Positions 15,189 through 22,525 of a DNA stretch of 26,593 bases are shown piece by piece. The notes under the pieces were generated by a model. It had not been told where the DNA came from. It worked only from the letters and a program-made list of their open reading frames with translations, and made no database searches. The stretch covers positions 1 to 26,593 of the forward strand of contig JAZSRC010000027.1 in NCBI GenBank assembly GCA_045538305.1, given 5' to 3'. Origin of the DNA: SFHK01 sp045538305 (GTDB lineage: Bacteria > Bacillota > Clostridia > Christensenellales > Aristaeellaceae). The number at the start of each line of letters is the position of its first letter. Positions within the stretch are counted from its first letter, which is position 1. The position numbers were made by a program, and so were the translations under genes.

Positions 15189-15707
15189 ATGGAGCATCTG
15201 GAACGTTTTGAAGGGCTTTGGAACGATTTTCTCATGAAATTGAAGGGGCAGATGATCCGAAAGGCGAATACAGGCATGCTGACATTTCCGGCGCTGGACC
15301 TGATGATCGCCTCCTCCCGCAATGACTGGATTTCCAAGGATACTGTGAGTGGGCGCTGGCTGGCGAAGTATGAGGAGGAGAACCCTAAAAAGGGCGCGCT
15401 GATTGTACGTATTTTGACAGAGGATATGCACTTTCAGAAGGTGGATGAGAAGTCAGGGGTTTCTCCCATTGTGCTTTACGGGGTCCCAGCGGTTGGAGCC
15501 TGTCTGGCGGCAGGCGTGGCCGTACTGCTTAAGGCAACGGTATTGTATACCGCCGCGGCTGCTGTTGCCACACCGGCGGTGCTGTATCCCGTTATGTCAA
15601 AGATTTCCGAAATAACAGCCGGTAATAATCGCGATGCGGAAATCGAAACGTATATTCAGCAGCTGGATTTGTATAAAAACGCGGTTCTGGACGTACTGAA
15701 GTCCTAA
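15189..15707 (+). CDS. Small protein with a C-terminal membrane hairpin, last gene of the dynamin operon
   Basis: An unrecognised 172-residue protein. The first 90 residues are soluble and mixed in charge (RFEGLWNDFLMKLKG, then DTVSGRWLAKYEEENPKKGA). Residues about 93-135 form an Ala/Val-rich double membrane segment (VLYGVPAVGACLAAGVAVLL, ATVLYTAAAAVATPAVLYPV), and the last 35 are a charged helix. The hairpin resembles the membrane paddle of the preceding dynamins, but there is no GTPase domain. It starts 16 bases after dynamin 3 behind AAAGGAGGAG, so it belongs to the same transcript. It may anchor or nucleate the dynamin assembly. Confidence 0.75.
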   Translation: MEHLERFEGLWNDFLMKLKGQMIRKANTGMLTFPALDLMIASSRNDWISKDTVSGRWLAKYEEENPKKGALIVRILTEDMHFQKVDEKSGVSPIVLYGVPAVGACLAAGVAVLLKATVLYTAAAAVATPAVLYPVMSKISEITAGNNRDAEIETYIQQLDLYKNAVLDVLKS

Positions 15708-15732
15708 GAAAACGCGCATCATTCAATAAACG

Positions 15733-15770
15733 CAGCCATATTGCATTGCAGGAGCAGTATGGCTGTATTT
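15733..15770 (+). terminator. Probable terminator of the dynamin operon
   Basis: CAGCCATA (15733-15740) pairs with TATGGCTG (15758-15765), with extra TGC/GCA pairs inside, followed by TATTTG. The T-tract is short, so termination may be partial. Confidence 0.5.
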
Positions 15771-15802
15771 GTGCATTCAATTGTTGAATCATCAAAATTA
15801 TG

Positions 15803-15831
15803 TTGACCTTTTTACGGTTTTATGATTAAAT
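15803..15831 (+). promoter_or_regulatory. Sigma-A type promoter for the E2-like gene
   Basis: TTGACC (15803-15808) and TTAAAT (15826-15831) are 17 bases apart, 35 bases before the start codon, in an AT-rich stretch. The -35 is good and the -10 imperfect. Confidence 0.5.
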
Positions 15832-15866
15832 ATATGTATACTTAAGTATCGGAGGATAAGCATTAT

Positions 15867-16760
15867 ATGTTTGGACGCAGATCCGATGGACGCAGACTTA
15901 GTAATATTGATCCTATTGTACAATTCATGCCCTATATCATGACCAAGAGAAACGACGCTATGAATCAGGTTATGCAGTACGTGGATTATGAACCGATTGC
16001 AGAGTATATAAAGAAACGCTCAAAAGCCGGCGAAAAAATATCGTTTATGTCCCTGATCATTGCCGCATATGTGCGCGCTGTCGCTGAATATCCGGCGCTG
16101 AACCGCTTTATTGTTAATAAACAGGTGTTTGCGCGCAACGAAATCAGCATTGCGCTCACTGTACTTCGAAATCAGGGCGAGGGCGATAAGGACAATCTGG
16201 ACGAAGCCTCGATCAAAGCATACTTTGAACCCGATGCCACGGTAGACGAGGTGGAAAAGCAGCTGTCCGATCTTCTTAAGGACGCTACCCGTGCCGACGG
16301 CGATAACGATACGGCGGATTTTGCCGCAAAGCTTGTAAAAATCCGCCCGCTGGTGATGGCGGTTGTGTTCTTTGCCAAGCTTATGGACCGCTACGGAATT
16401 ATGCCGAAGTTCATCAATCGCTTAAGCCCCTTCCATGCCAGCATGGTCATTACCAATATGGCGTCTATCGGTATGCCCGCCATATTCCATCACCTGTACA
16501 ATTTCGGAAATACCTCCCTGTTCATTGCAATGGGTAAAATTGAAAGGCAGCCCGTATACGGTAAGAATGGCGTAACTTTCAAAAACGTTATTCCGCTGGG
16601 CATTGTAACGGACGAACGTATTTGCGGGGGAGCCGCCTATGCGCAGGGCATGAACTACTTTAAGAAGCTGCTTCATTCGCCGGAGCTTCTTGAAAAACGC
16701 CCGGAGCGCGTGAATTACGATTTTGACTTTTCCAAGGGAAAAAAAGCCGGGAAAAAATAA
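15867..16760 (+). CDS. Stand-alone E2-type acyltransferase-domain protein with altered active site
   Basis: A 297-residue protein with the chloramphenicol-acetyltransferase-like fold of 2-oxoacid dehydrogenase E2 catalytic domains. It has no lipoyl domain and no dehydrogenase genes nearby. Recognisable blocks are SFMSLIIAAYVRAVAEYPALN (split around 59-79), HASMVITNMASIGMPAIFHHL (190-210) and NVIPLGIVTDERICGGAAYA (240-259). E2 enzymes use DHRxxDG with a catalytic His and an Asp; here the motif is DERICGG (249-255), with Glu and Gly instead. It is therefore unlikely to do the standard acyl transfer and may be a trimeric scaffold or use other chemistry. It has its own promoter, a GGAGGAT site and a strong terminator, so it is monocistronic. 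Confidence 0.75.
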   Translation: MFGRRSDGRRLSNIDPIVQFMPYIMTKRNDAMNQVMQYVDYEPIAEYIKKRSKAGEKISFMSLIIAAYVRAVAEYPALNRFIVNKQVFARNEISIALTVLRNQGEGDKDNLDEASIKAYFEPDATVDEVEKQLSDLLKDATRADGDNDTADFAAKLVKIRPLVMAVVFFAKLMDRYGIMPKFINRLSPFHASMVITNMASIGMPAIFHHLYNFGNTSLFIAMGKIERQPVYGKNGVTFKNVIPLGIVTDERICGGAAYAQGMNYFKKLLHSPELLEKRPERVNYDFDFSKGKKAGKK

Positions 16761-16780
16761 GAGAATTTAAAAATAAATGC

Positions 16781-16815
16781 CGCGCCGCATTCGTAAGATG
16801 CGGCGCGTTTTTTTT
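16781..16815. terminator. Strong bidirectional intrinsic terminator
   Basis: CGCGCCGCAT-TCGTAAG-ATGCGGCGCG is a 10-bp perfect stem followed by eight T on the + strand. On the - strand it is followed by GCATTTATTTTTAAA. It separates the convergent E2-like gene and the NamZ-GNAT-PIG-L operon. Confidence 0.92.
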
Positions 16816-17515
16816 ACAGTGATTCCAGAATGACTTTCTTGGGCGACGTGGTGGTAAAGCAGGTGGCCCTGCCTTTCTGAATCAGCGCGCCGCGGGTTAC
16901 GGACAGCGCGTCGTAATAGCGAAGGTATTTCATGGAAGTCGAATGCTCGGTCAGCCAGAGCTTCTTTACGGCTCTTTCCCAAAGCGGGTATGCGTCGGTT
17001 ACATCGAAGTAGAAATACGGCTCAAAGCCTTCGGTGTCTTCCCAGTTTTCCGCGCACATGAATTTACGGATCGGGGCGGGCGCGAGGCCGTCCAGCTCGA
17101 ACGTGGGAAGGGAGGCGAAGAATACGGCGTTTTCCGTAATCATATGCGCCTGAATGTGGTCTTTGTGAATGGAATTTTTCCAGTGGTACAATACGGCGTC
17201 CACCTTCTTTTCGCGCATCAGGCGCGCGAGCCGGATTTCGACCTCCTTGTTCTGGTACAATTCGCCGTCCGGAATGTCGAAAACGATGGATTCGCCGCCG
17301 AGTTCCTCGGCGAACTGCCTTGCGCAATCCACATTGTAGGCGCGGAATTCTTCCACGGTTTTGTCCTTCGGACAGCCGCGCTCACCTGCGGTCAGGTCAA
17401 CGATAACAACCTTGTCGCCCATCTGCGCGTGTTTGGCGAGCAGCATCCCCATGGTAAGCTGAGCGTCGCCGGTATGCGCGCCAACAGCCATGATCACTTT
17501 GCGATTTCCGTCCAT
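16814..17515 (-). CDS. PIG-L family (LmbE-like) deacetylase with variant active-site motif
   Basis: A 233-residue PIG-L/LmbE-family protein; the family removes N-acyl groups from GlcNAc-type sugars using zinc. The family motif AHPDD is here GAHTGD (12-17): the metal ligands His14 and Asp17 are kept, but the Asp that normally acts as base is Gly16. The second zinc motif NSIHKDHIQAH (114-124) is intact (His117, His120). It begins 15 bases after the GNAT gene behind AGGAGG and is the last gene of the NamZ operon. With NamZ it suggests intracellular amino-sugar processing. Activity may be changed by the missing base; a neighbouring residue could replace it. Confidence 0.8.
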   Translation of the reverse strand: MDGNRKVIMAVGAHTGDAQLTMGMLLAKHAQMGDKVVIVDLTAGERGCPKDKTVEEFRAYNVDCARQFAEELGGESIVFDIPDGELYQNKEVEIRLARLMREKKVDAVLYHWKNSIHKDHIQAHMITENAVFFASLPTFELDGLAPAPIRKFMCAENWEDTEGFEPYFYFDVTDAYPLWERAVKKLWLTEHSTSMKYLRYYDALSVTRGALIQKGRATCFTTTSPKKVILESL

Positions 17516-17530
17516 ATGTGCATCCTCCTG

Positions 17531-18523
17531 TCAAATTTCCTTTTTCATAATGGCAAAGGTTCGTTTTACGTCAAAGCCCGTACGCCTGTAAAGCTTCTGG
17601 GCATGATTGTCTATGCCTGTAAACAGCGTGGAGAACTTTGCGCCCTCCAGTATAAATTCGCGCATCAGGTCGTTAAAGATTACGGTGGCGATGCCGCGCT
17701 TTTCGTACAGCGGGTCTACACAGATGCCGGTAAACCAGCCTCGCCCGGAGGGCTCCAGATCTACCGGTCCTGTAAAGCCTACGATATGACCGTCCGTTAC
17801 GCCCGCCAGGATGATTCTGGGGTGCTCCTTTGCGGTTTCATCCTTCAGCACCTTGCGCCAGTATTCGCTGCCCACGCGGTCGCACATTCCGTCGAATTCG
17901 CAGTTCAGGCTGCAGTCGTATCTTCCCGCCTGAATGCCTTCCTGCATCAAGCGCTGCCGGATTTCTTCCACCTCGGGCTTTATTTCGTATTTCGAAAGAT
18001 CCAGATACATGGCGACCTCGCGGTGCAGATCCTTATAGCCGTTTTTCAAAAGGAATTCATAGCCTATGCAGTCTACATCCGTACCGGGGGCGTTGTTGTG
18101 ATCGTGCCCGGGGGTGCCGGGAATATACCAGCCGAGATTCACCGGGTTATTGCCGGAAGATATCACGCTCTTTTTGCCGGCTTTGCGAAACGCGTCTTCA
18201 AGCGCTGAAAGCAGCGCCTTTCCGACGCCAATGCGTCTGAACGCTTTGTCCACAAACATGGCGGTCAGATAGCCGGGCGTGTTTTCGTGCGTCTCGCCCG
18301 GCAGGAATACTTTCTTTTCTGCGCCCGAGATGTAGCCGATGATTTCTCCGTTTTCTTCGGCGACAAAGTCGTATGCGCCGTCGTAATGCGGATTTTTCTC
18401 AAACAGCGTAAGGAACCTGTCTTCGGTCATTTCCTTGTATACTACTTCGCCCGCGCCTGCGCTTTCGTTCCAGAGGCGGAAAATCTGAGATCTGTCGCTC
18501 TTTACTGCGTTTCTGATCAGCAT
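17531..18523 (-). CDS. Tandem GNAT N-acetyltransferase
   Basis: A 330-residue protein with two GNAT domains. The first (about 1-175) has the acetyl-CoA motif FRRIGVGKALLSALEDAF after LTAMFVDKA; the second (about 185-330) has CVDPLYEKRGIATVIFNDLM and ends YRRTGFDVKRTFAIMKKEI. The start at 18523 is fixed by GGGAGG nine bases upstream and by MLIRNAVKSD, a usual GNAT beginning; the longer reading frame to 18607 overlaps NamZ and is unlikely. Two-domain GNATs often have one catalytic and one structural half. It lies between NamZ and the PIG-L deacetylase, so an amino sugar or peptide fragment is a plausible acceptor. Confidence 0.85.
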   Translation of the reverse strand: MLIRNAVKSDRSQIFRLWNESAGAGEVVYKEMTEDRFLTLFEKNPHYDGAYDFVAEENGEIIGYISGAEKKVFLPGETHENTPGYLTAMFVDKAFRRIGVGKALLSALEDAFRKAGKKSVISSGNNPVNLGWYIPGTPGHDHNNAPGTDVDCIGYEFLLKNGYKDLHREVAMYLDLSKYEIKPEVEEIRQRLMQEGIQAGRYDCSLNCEFDGMCDRVGSEYWRKVLKDETAKEHPRIILAGVTDGHIVGFTGPVDLEPSGRGWFTGICVDPLYEKRGIATVIFNDLMREFILEGAKFSTLFTGIDNHAQKLYRRTGFDVKRTFAIMKKEI

Positions 18524-18539
18524 AATCTGTTCCTCCCGT

Positions 18540-19688
18540 TTATTCGTAAAGGTGGTATGCCGTCTTTTGGCGTTTGAATTCCTCAACCAGCGGCTTGTGC
18601 TTTTCAATCAGCGCTCTCGCATCGAGCTTTCCGGATCGGAAATCGCTGTTTCCCAGCAAAAGATTGATGCCTGCCAACGCACCCGCATCCTTGCCAAGGT
18701 ATTTTGCGTCGTTCGGATATAGATCGAATATGGTTTCAAGAAGGTATAATCCCGCCTCAAAGGGGCTTGATTCGGGCGATGTTACATACATGCGAACGCC
18801 CATGCACATTTCGCCTGCCCATTTGGAGAACGTCGGCACGAAGCTTGCGCGCATGAACCCGATGCCCGGAAGCTTCCTGAGGCGCATCTTTTCCTCCAGC
18901 TTTGCCGGATCGATAAACGGAGCGCCGATCAATTCAAACGGTGTTGTAGTGCCGCGGCCTTCGGAAAGGTTGGTGCCCTCGAAAATGCAGGTTCCCGGAT
19001 ATATCATCGCGGTTTCGGGCGTTGGCATATTGGGGGACGGCGGCGTCCATATCAAATCCGTGTCGCGCCACAGCATGCTGCGCTTCCAACCGGTCAGGGG
19101 AACGACGGTCAGGTCTACATCCAGCTTCAGATGCGCTTTTACAAACAGTGCAAATTCGCCGATGGTCAGCGCGTAGCGAGTAGGAACGGCATATTCGCCG
19201 ACAAACGAATGAAAGGCTTCGTCAAGCAGCGTGCCCTGCACAACCTCTCCGCCGATCGGATTCACGCGGTCGAGCACAACAATCTGTTTTCCGTCTCTGG
19301 CGCAGGCAATCATGGCGTTTGCCATGGAGTAAAGGTACGTATAAAACCTTGCGCCTACATCCTGAAAATCGAACACGAGCACGTCTACATCCTGAAGCAT
19401 TTCGCTGGTGGGCGTGCGCGTTTTGCCGTACAGAGAATACACCGGCGCTTTTGTTTCGGGGTCGATTTCGTCCTGAATATGGTCGCCGCCCTGTGCGGTT
19501 CCGCGAATGCCGTGCTCGCACGCAAACAGCGCCGTAAGGCGGTAGTTTTTGTGGATGATGTCAATGCCGCTTTGCAGGCTGCGATCATAGCCGCAAGGGT
19601 GCGTCATCAGGCCGACGCGCTTATTTTTCAAGATATCGTCAGCAGATTTCAGATTATCAAGACCTGAATATACATGCGCTTTCGCCAT
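18540..19688 (-). CDS. namZ: DUF1343 exo-beta-N-acetylmuramidase, NamZ-like, cytoplasmic
   Basis: A 382-residue member of the DUF1343/GH171 family, whose characterised member NamZ removes terminal MurNAc from peptidoglycan fragments. The family blocks are all present: ACEHGIRG (56-63), FDFQDVGARFYTY (106-118), VNPIGG (142-147), WTPPSPNMPT (214-223) and FEGTNLSEGRGTTTPFE (236-252). Characterised NamZ enzymes are exported; this one starts MAKAHVYSGLDNL with no signal peptide, so it should work on imported or recycled sugar in the cytoplasm. It begins behind GGAGGG and is followed 16 bases later by the GNAT gene. A TATAAT lies about 40 bases upstream. Confidence 0.88.
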   Translation of the reverse strand: MAKAHVYSGLDNLKSADDILKNKRVGLMTHPCGYDRSLQSGIDIIHKNYRLTALFACEHGIRGTAQGGDHIQDEIDPETKAPVYSLYGKTRTPTSEMLQDVDVLVFDFQDVGARFYTYLYSMANAMIACARDGKQIVVLDRVNPIGGEVVQGTLLDEAFHSFVGEYAVPTRYALTIGEFALFVKAHLKLDVDLTVVPLTGWKRSMLWRDTDLIWTPPSPNMPTPETAMIYPGTCIFEGTNLSEGRGTTTPFELIGAPFIDPAKLEEKMRLRKLPGIGFMRASFVPTFSKWAGEMCMGVRMYVTSPESSPFEAGLYLLETIFDLYPNDAKYLGKDAGALAGINLLLGNSDFRSGKLDARALIEKHKPLVEEFKRQKTAYHLYE

Positions 19689-19726
19689 CGAAATCCCTCC
19701 GCATTTATAAATAGATTACTGTATAC

Positions 19727-19732
19727 ATTATA
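19727..19732 (-). promoter_or_regulatory. -10 box of the namZ operon promoter
   Basis: On the - strand this reads TATAAT, 38 bases before the namZ start codon. The 17-base-spaced -35 (GTGTAC) is poor, so an activator may be needed. Confidence 0.55.
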
Positions 19733-19760
19733 CCACAAATTTTGCCTATGTACACGAAAT

Positions 19761-19779
19761 GGAGCGCATAAAGTGCTCC
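19761..19779 (-). terminator. Weak terminator after the DMT permease
   Basis: GGAGC/GCTCC arms, with one further mismatched pair, lie just past the stop codon of the permease on the - strand. The T-tract is poor. Read-through into namZ is possible. Confidence 0.3.
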
Positions 19780-19796
19780 GCTGAAAAAGAAAAGGA

Positions 19797-20642
19797 TCAG
19801 CCGCCAGCGTTCAGCAGCGCAAGCGAAACCAGTATGATTGCAATGCCTGCCCACTGCCTTTTTTCCAGCTTTTCCCGAAAGACAAGCACACCCACAACGG
19901 TAACGATCAGTATTGTAAATACGCTGAATACGGGATATGCCACTACGCCGCTTAAGCCGCTTTCAAGCGCCATCAGCAGAAAATGCGAGCTGAAGTAGTT
20001 GGGTATGCCTACGGCGGCTCCGTACAGCAAATCTTTTATTGCCGGGGGCTTTTTTTCGTACGCGATCAGCAGCGAACACATAATGAAAGCCGACGCAAAT
20101 ATGCAGAAAAGGAAGGCGGAAGAAAACGCGCTGTTCCCCAGCTCTTCAAATACCTTCGTCATAGAATCGGCCATACCGCCGACCAGAAGCAGTATGGGAA
20201 GACTGAATGTGAATCCCGATTTTCCGCTTTGCGGGCGGTAGTTGATCAGGACTATGGCGGCCAGCGCCAGCAAAAAGCCAAGCGCTTCCCACAAGCTGGG
20301 TTTTTCGTGAAATGCGGTTACCGACAGAATGATCGGCACCAGAAGCCCCAGCTTCATAAAGGAGGAGGACAGCACTACGCCGTTTTTCTTCACGCTGCGC
20401 TGAAACAGTATGAACGCAGCCAGAAACAGAAACCCTCCGAAAACGCCCAGCCCCAGCGCAAAGCCAAAGCCTTCTCCGCCTGTAAACAGCGTTTTCGGAC
20501 CGGAATAGAGGGCGGCTATCAGGGAACAAACCGCATAATTGGCCAGCAGCATACCCCTTTCGCTTTTTGCACGGCCCGAGCTCAGCCGCATGATGATGGA
20601 TATGAGCGAGCTTGAAAGAATGGCAAGCAGCAGATAAAGCAT
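19797..20642 (-). CDS. DMT superfamily (EamA-like) permease
   Basis: A 281-residue very hydrophobic protein with about ten membrane segments in two halves, the layout of drug/metabolite-type transporters with two EamA repeats. The first half starts MLYLLLAILSSSLISIIMRL; the second ends FTILIVTVVGVLVFREKLEK then a last helix AGIAIILVSLALLNAGG, with the FxEKL block typical of this family just before the last helix. GGAGAG precedes the start. Its substrate cannot be read from sequence; being next to namZ and the GH172 enzyme, a sugar or amino-sugar product is one guess. It seems to have its own promoter. Confidence 0.8.
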   Translation of the reverse strand: MLYLLLAILSSSLISIIMRLSSGRAKSERGMLLANYAVCSLIAALYSGPKTLFTGGEGFGFALGLGVFGGFLFLAAFILFQRSVKKNGVVLSSSFMKLGLLVPIILSVTAFHEKPSLWEALGFLLALAAIVLINYRPQSGKSGFTFSLPILLLVGGMADSMTKVFEELGNSAFSSAFLFCIFASAFIMCSLLIAYEKKPPAIKDLLYGAAVGIPNYFSSHFLLMALESGLSGVVAYPVFSVFTILIVTVVGVLVFREKLEKRQWAGIAIILVSLALLNAGG

Positions 20643-20659
20643 AAATCATCTCTCCGATA

Positions 20660-20688
20660 ATTAAAGATATTCGCTTGAAATGCGTAAA
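20660..20688 (-). promoter_or_regulatory. Candidate promoter of the DMT permease
   Basis: On the - strand, TTTACG (20683-20688) and TTTAAT (20660-20665) are 17 bases apart, 18 bases before the start codon. The -10 matches five of six consensus bases and the -35 four of six. Confidence 0.45.
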
Positions 20689-20698
20689 ACATATGCCG

Positions 20699-20730
20699 AC
20701 AGCCGCCTCCCGAAAAATGGGTGCGGCTGT
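20699..20730 (-). terminator. Terminator-like hairpin after the GH172 gene
   Basis: ACAGCCGC and GCGGCTGT pair, with an inner CCC/GGG, giving a strong stem read on the - strand. The tail (CGGCATATGTTTT) has only a delayed T-run. It lies between the GH172 gene and the permease promoter. Confidence 0.5.
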
Positions 20731-20761
20731 TCATTGTTCGTGCTCCATTTGGGTTGCCTTG

Positions 20762-21814
20762 TCAGATGATTTCAAGACCGTCCGCGTCCGGGATGGGCGG
20801 GTATTCATCCGAAAGCTGATCCGAATACCAGAATGCGACGGACGATATATCGTCCTGAAGCGGCAGATATCTTCCGCCCGAACGCCAGCCCAGCGCCTGG
20901 ATGGTTACGCGGATATTCTCCTTGAAGTATATCGGATCCTGTATATGCCAGCGATACATGTGGAAGCGGCGGTTGGCCTTGTATACGTCGTCCGTGGAAT
21001 CAATTTTGCTCAGCCCCGTATACGGCGAAGAAAACTCCTGATACCGATTGCCCAAATCAAAATCATACGAGCCGCAGAAGTAGTCCTCGGTTCCCGTTCC
21101 GCAGATGGTGGGGAATTCTCCGTCGCCGTCCAGATAGAACTTGATTTCGCCCTCGCCCCACCAGCCGTTGTTGTTTACGCCCCAGTTCAGGTATGTGCCT
21201 ACATACTGTCCGTTGCCCGTAACGCCGTCGAGTATGGTGTATACATCTTTATATTTCAGCGGATTCACGCGGCGGAACTGCGCATGGAAGTACAATTCAT
21301 CGTCGCCGATTTCCTTTTCTTCAATGTCGATCTGGTAATAAATGCGCGCGTTTGCAAGGCCTGTATTTTCGATGGTCATGCAAAAGCCCTTCCGGTAAGG
21401 CATTTCCCAGTAGGAATTTAGGCCGCTTCTCGGGTTTACGCATACGGCCAGGCTTGAAATCTGCCGGTATTCGGGCGTTGCACTTGCGAAAAAGTCGCCC
21501 AGCGGTGTTTCGACGGAGGGAGTTTTGCTGTTGTCCCAGTAGATTCTGAGAACGAGGTTTCTGAGCGATTCGGCGGCGTAGGTAATCCAGAAATGCTTGA
21601 TCGCGCCCATGCCGTGATAATTCGCAAGGGTAAAGGTTGTGCCTGCCGGGATATCCACGGACGGCGAAATTTTCCAGCCCTGTCCAAGGTCGCGAGCACA
21701 GGCTGCGCCCGTACCTTCGGTTGCCATGCCGCCCTTGCCCTTTTCACCGGTAAAATTCTCGGGACATATGGAAAAGGAGCGGACATTGTGTCTGCGGCTT
21801 ATATAGTTCATCAT
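20762..21814 (-). CDS. DUF2961 (GH172) glycoside hydrolase
   Basis: A 350-residue DUF2961/GH172 protein. The family acts on fructofuranose or D-arabinofuranose linkages (difructose dianhydride and arabinan enzymes). Diagnostic blocks are GWWGEGEIKFYLDGDGEFPT (217-236) and CGTGTEDYFCGSYDF (238-252), which contain the conserved acidic residues (Glu221/Glu223 and Glu243); NPLKYKDVYTILDGVTGNG is also typical. No signal peptide is seen, so it should act on an imported sugar in the cytoplasm. GGGAGGG precedes the start at 21814 by eight bases; the second Met is the next possible start. It follows xpt by 26 bases and should share its transcript, an unexpected pairing. Confidence 0.85.
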   Translation of the reverse strand: MMNYISRRHNVRSFSICPENFTGEKGKGGMATEGTGAACARDLGQGWKISPSVDIPAGTTFTLANYHGMGAIKHFWITYAAESLRNLVLRIYWDNSKTPSVETPLGDFFASATPEYRQISSLAVCVNPRSGLNSYWEMPYRKGFCMTIENTGLANARIYYQIDIEEKEIGDDELYFHAQFRRVNPLKYKDVYTILDGVTGNGQYVGTYLNWGVNNNGWWGEGEIKFYLDGDGEFPTICGTGTEDYFCGSYDFDLGNRYQEFSSPYTGLSKIDSTDDVYKANRRFHMYRWHIQDPIYFKENIRVTIQALGWRSGGRYLPLQDDISSVAFWYSDQLSDEYPPIPDADGLEII

Positions 21815-21840
21815 CCTGTCTGCCCTCCCGTCCGATAGGT

Positions 21841-22422
21841 TTACTGTCTGCGGAAGGTGATTTCTCCGCTTTCCGCATTCATATCTTCAATTATGGCGAT
21901 GGATTCCAGATGATAACCCGCATCGCGGAGGATTTTTCCGCCGTCCTGAAAGCCCTTTTCGACGGCAATGCCAAGGCCCTCTACCGTTGCGCCCGCCTGA
22001 TTGCAGATGTCGATCAAGCCCTGAAGCGCGCAGCCGTTGGCCAGAAAATCATCGATGATCAGGATGTGGTCATCCTTTGCAAGATAGCTTTTGGATACCA
22101 CTACCTGATTGGTGTTTTTATGCGTAAAGGATTCCACCTGAGAGGTGTACATGTCGTTTCCGATGTTGAGGGACTTCGATTTTTTGGCAAATACCATGGG
22201 TACGCCGAATTCGCGGGCGACAGGATAGGCGATTGCGATGCCGCTTGCCTCGATTGTCAGCACCTTTGTGATTGTTTTATCTCCGAAGCGTTTTTTGAAT
22301 TCGCGGCCCATTTCGTCAAGTAATGCAATGTCCATCTGATGGTTCAGAAAGCTGTCCACCTTCAGCACGTGGCCGGGCTTTACTACGCCGTCTTTCAGAA
22401 TGCGTTCTTCCAGAAAATTCAT
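21841..22422 (-). CDS. xpt: Xanthine phosphoribosyltransferase
   Basis: A 193-residue enzyme that converts xanthine and PRPP to XMP in purine salvage. It begins MNFLEERILKDG like other Xpt proteins and has the PRPP-binding loop ILIIDDFLANGCALQ (about 120-134) and the block KVLTIEASGIAIAYPVAREF. Length is normal for the family. The ribosome binding site is GGGAGGGG. Xpt genes in Bacillota often have a guanine riboswitch leader; here the promoter sits so close to the start (leader about 20 bases) that there is no room for one, so regulation must differ. Cytoplasmic. Confidence 0.93.
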   Translation of the reverse strand: MNFLEERILKDGVVKPGHVLKVDSFLNHQMDIALLDEMGREFKKRFGDKTITKVLTIEASGIAIAYPVAREFGVPMVFAKKSKSLNIGNDMYTSQVESFTHKNTNQVVVSKSYLAKDDHILIIDDFLANGCALQGLIDICNQAGATVEGLGIAVEKGFQDGGKILRDAGYHLESIAIIEDMNAESGEITFRRQ

Positions 22423-22449
22423 TCGTATCCCCTCCCATTTCGTGAGAAC

Positions 22450-22478
22450 AATATATCACAATCAGCGCGATTTGTCAT
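22450..22478 (-). promoter_or_regulatory. xpt operon promoter
   Basis: On the - strand, ATGACA (22473-22478) and TATATT (22450-22455) are exactly 17 bases apart, each matching five of six consensus bases. The leader is very short and has no room for a riboswitch. Confidence 0.7.
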
Positions 22479-22495
22479 CAGTTTTATGGGAATAT

Positions 22496-22521
22496 CGCGC
22501 TTCATCGTGCTGGCAAGCGCG
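22496..22521. repeat. Short inverted repeat between divergent promoters
   Basis: CGCGCTT (22496-22502) and AAGCGCG (22515-22521) form a 7-bp inverted repeat with 12 bases between. It ends five bases before the -35 of the reductase operon and could be an operator for that operon or for both. Confidence 0.4.
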
Positions 22522-22525
22522 TCTA

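Noticed and set aside
16943..18208. A 421-codon + strand frame across the PIG-L and GNAT genes
   Set aside because: It is antisense to two well-supported genes and shows no domain or ribosome binding site.
18524..18607. Longer N-terminus of the GNAT protein
   Set aside because: It would overlap the end of namZ by 68 bases, has no GNAT homology, and the strong GGGAGG site belongs to the start at 18523.
22423..22450. Guanine or xanthine riboswitch upstream of xpt
   Set aside because: No purine aptamer core is seen and the promoter-to-gene distance is too small.
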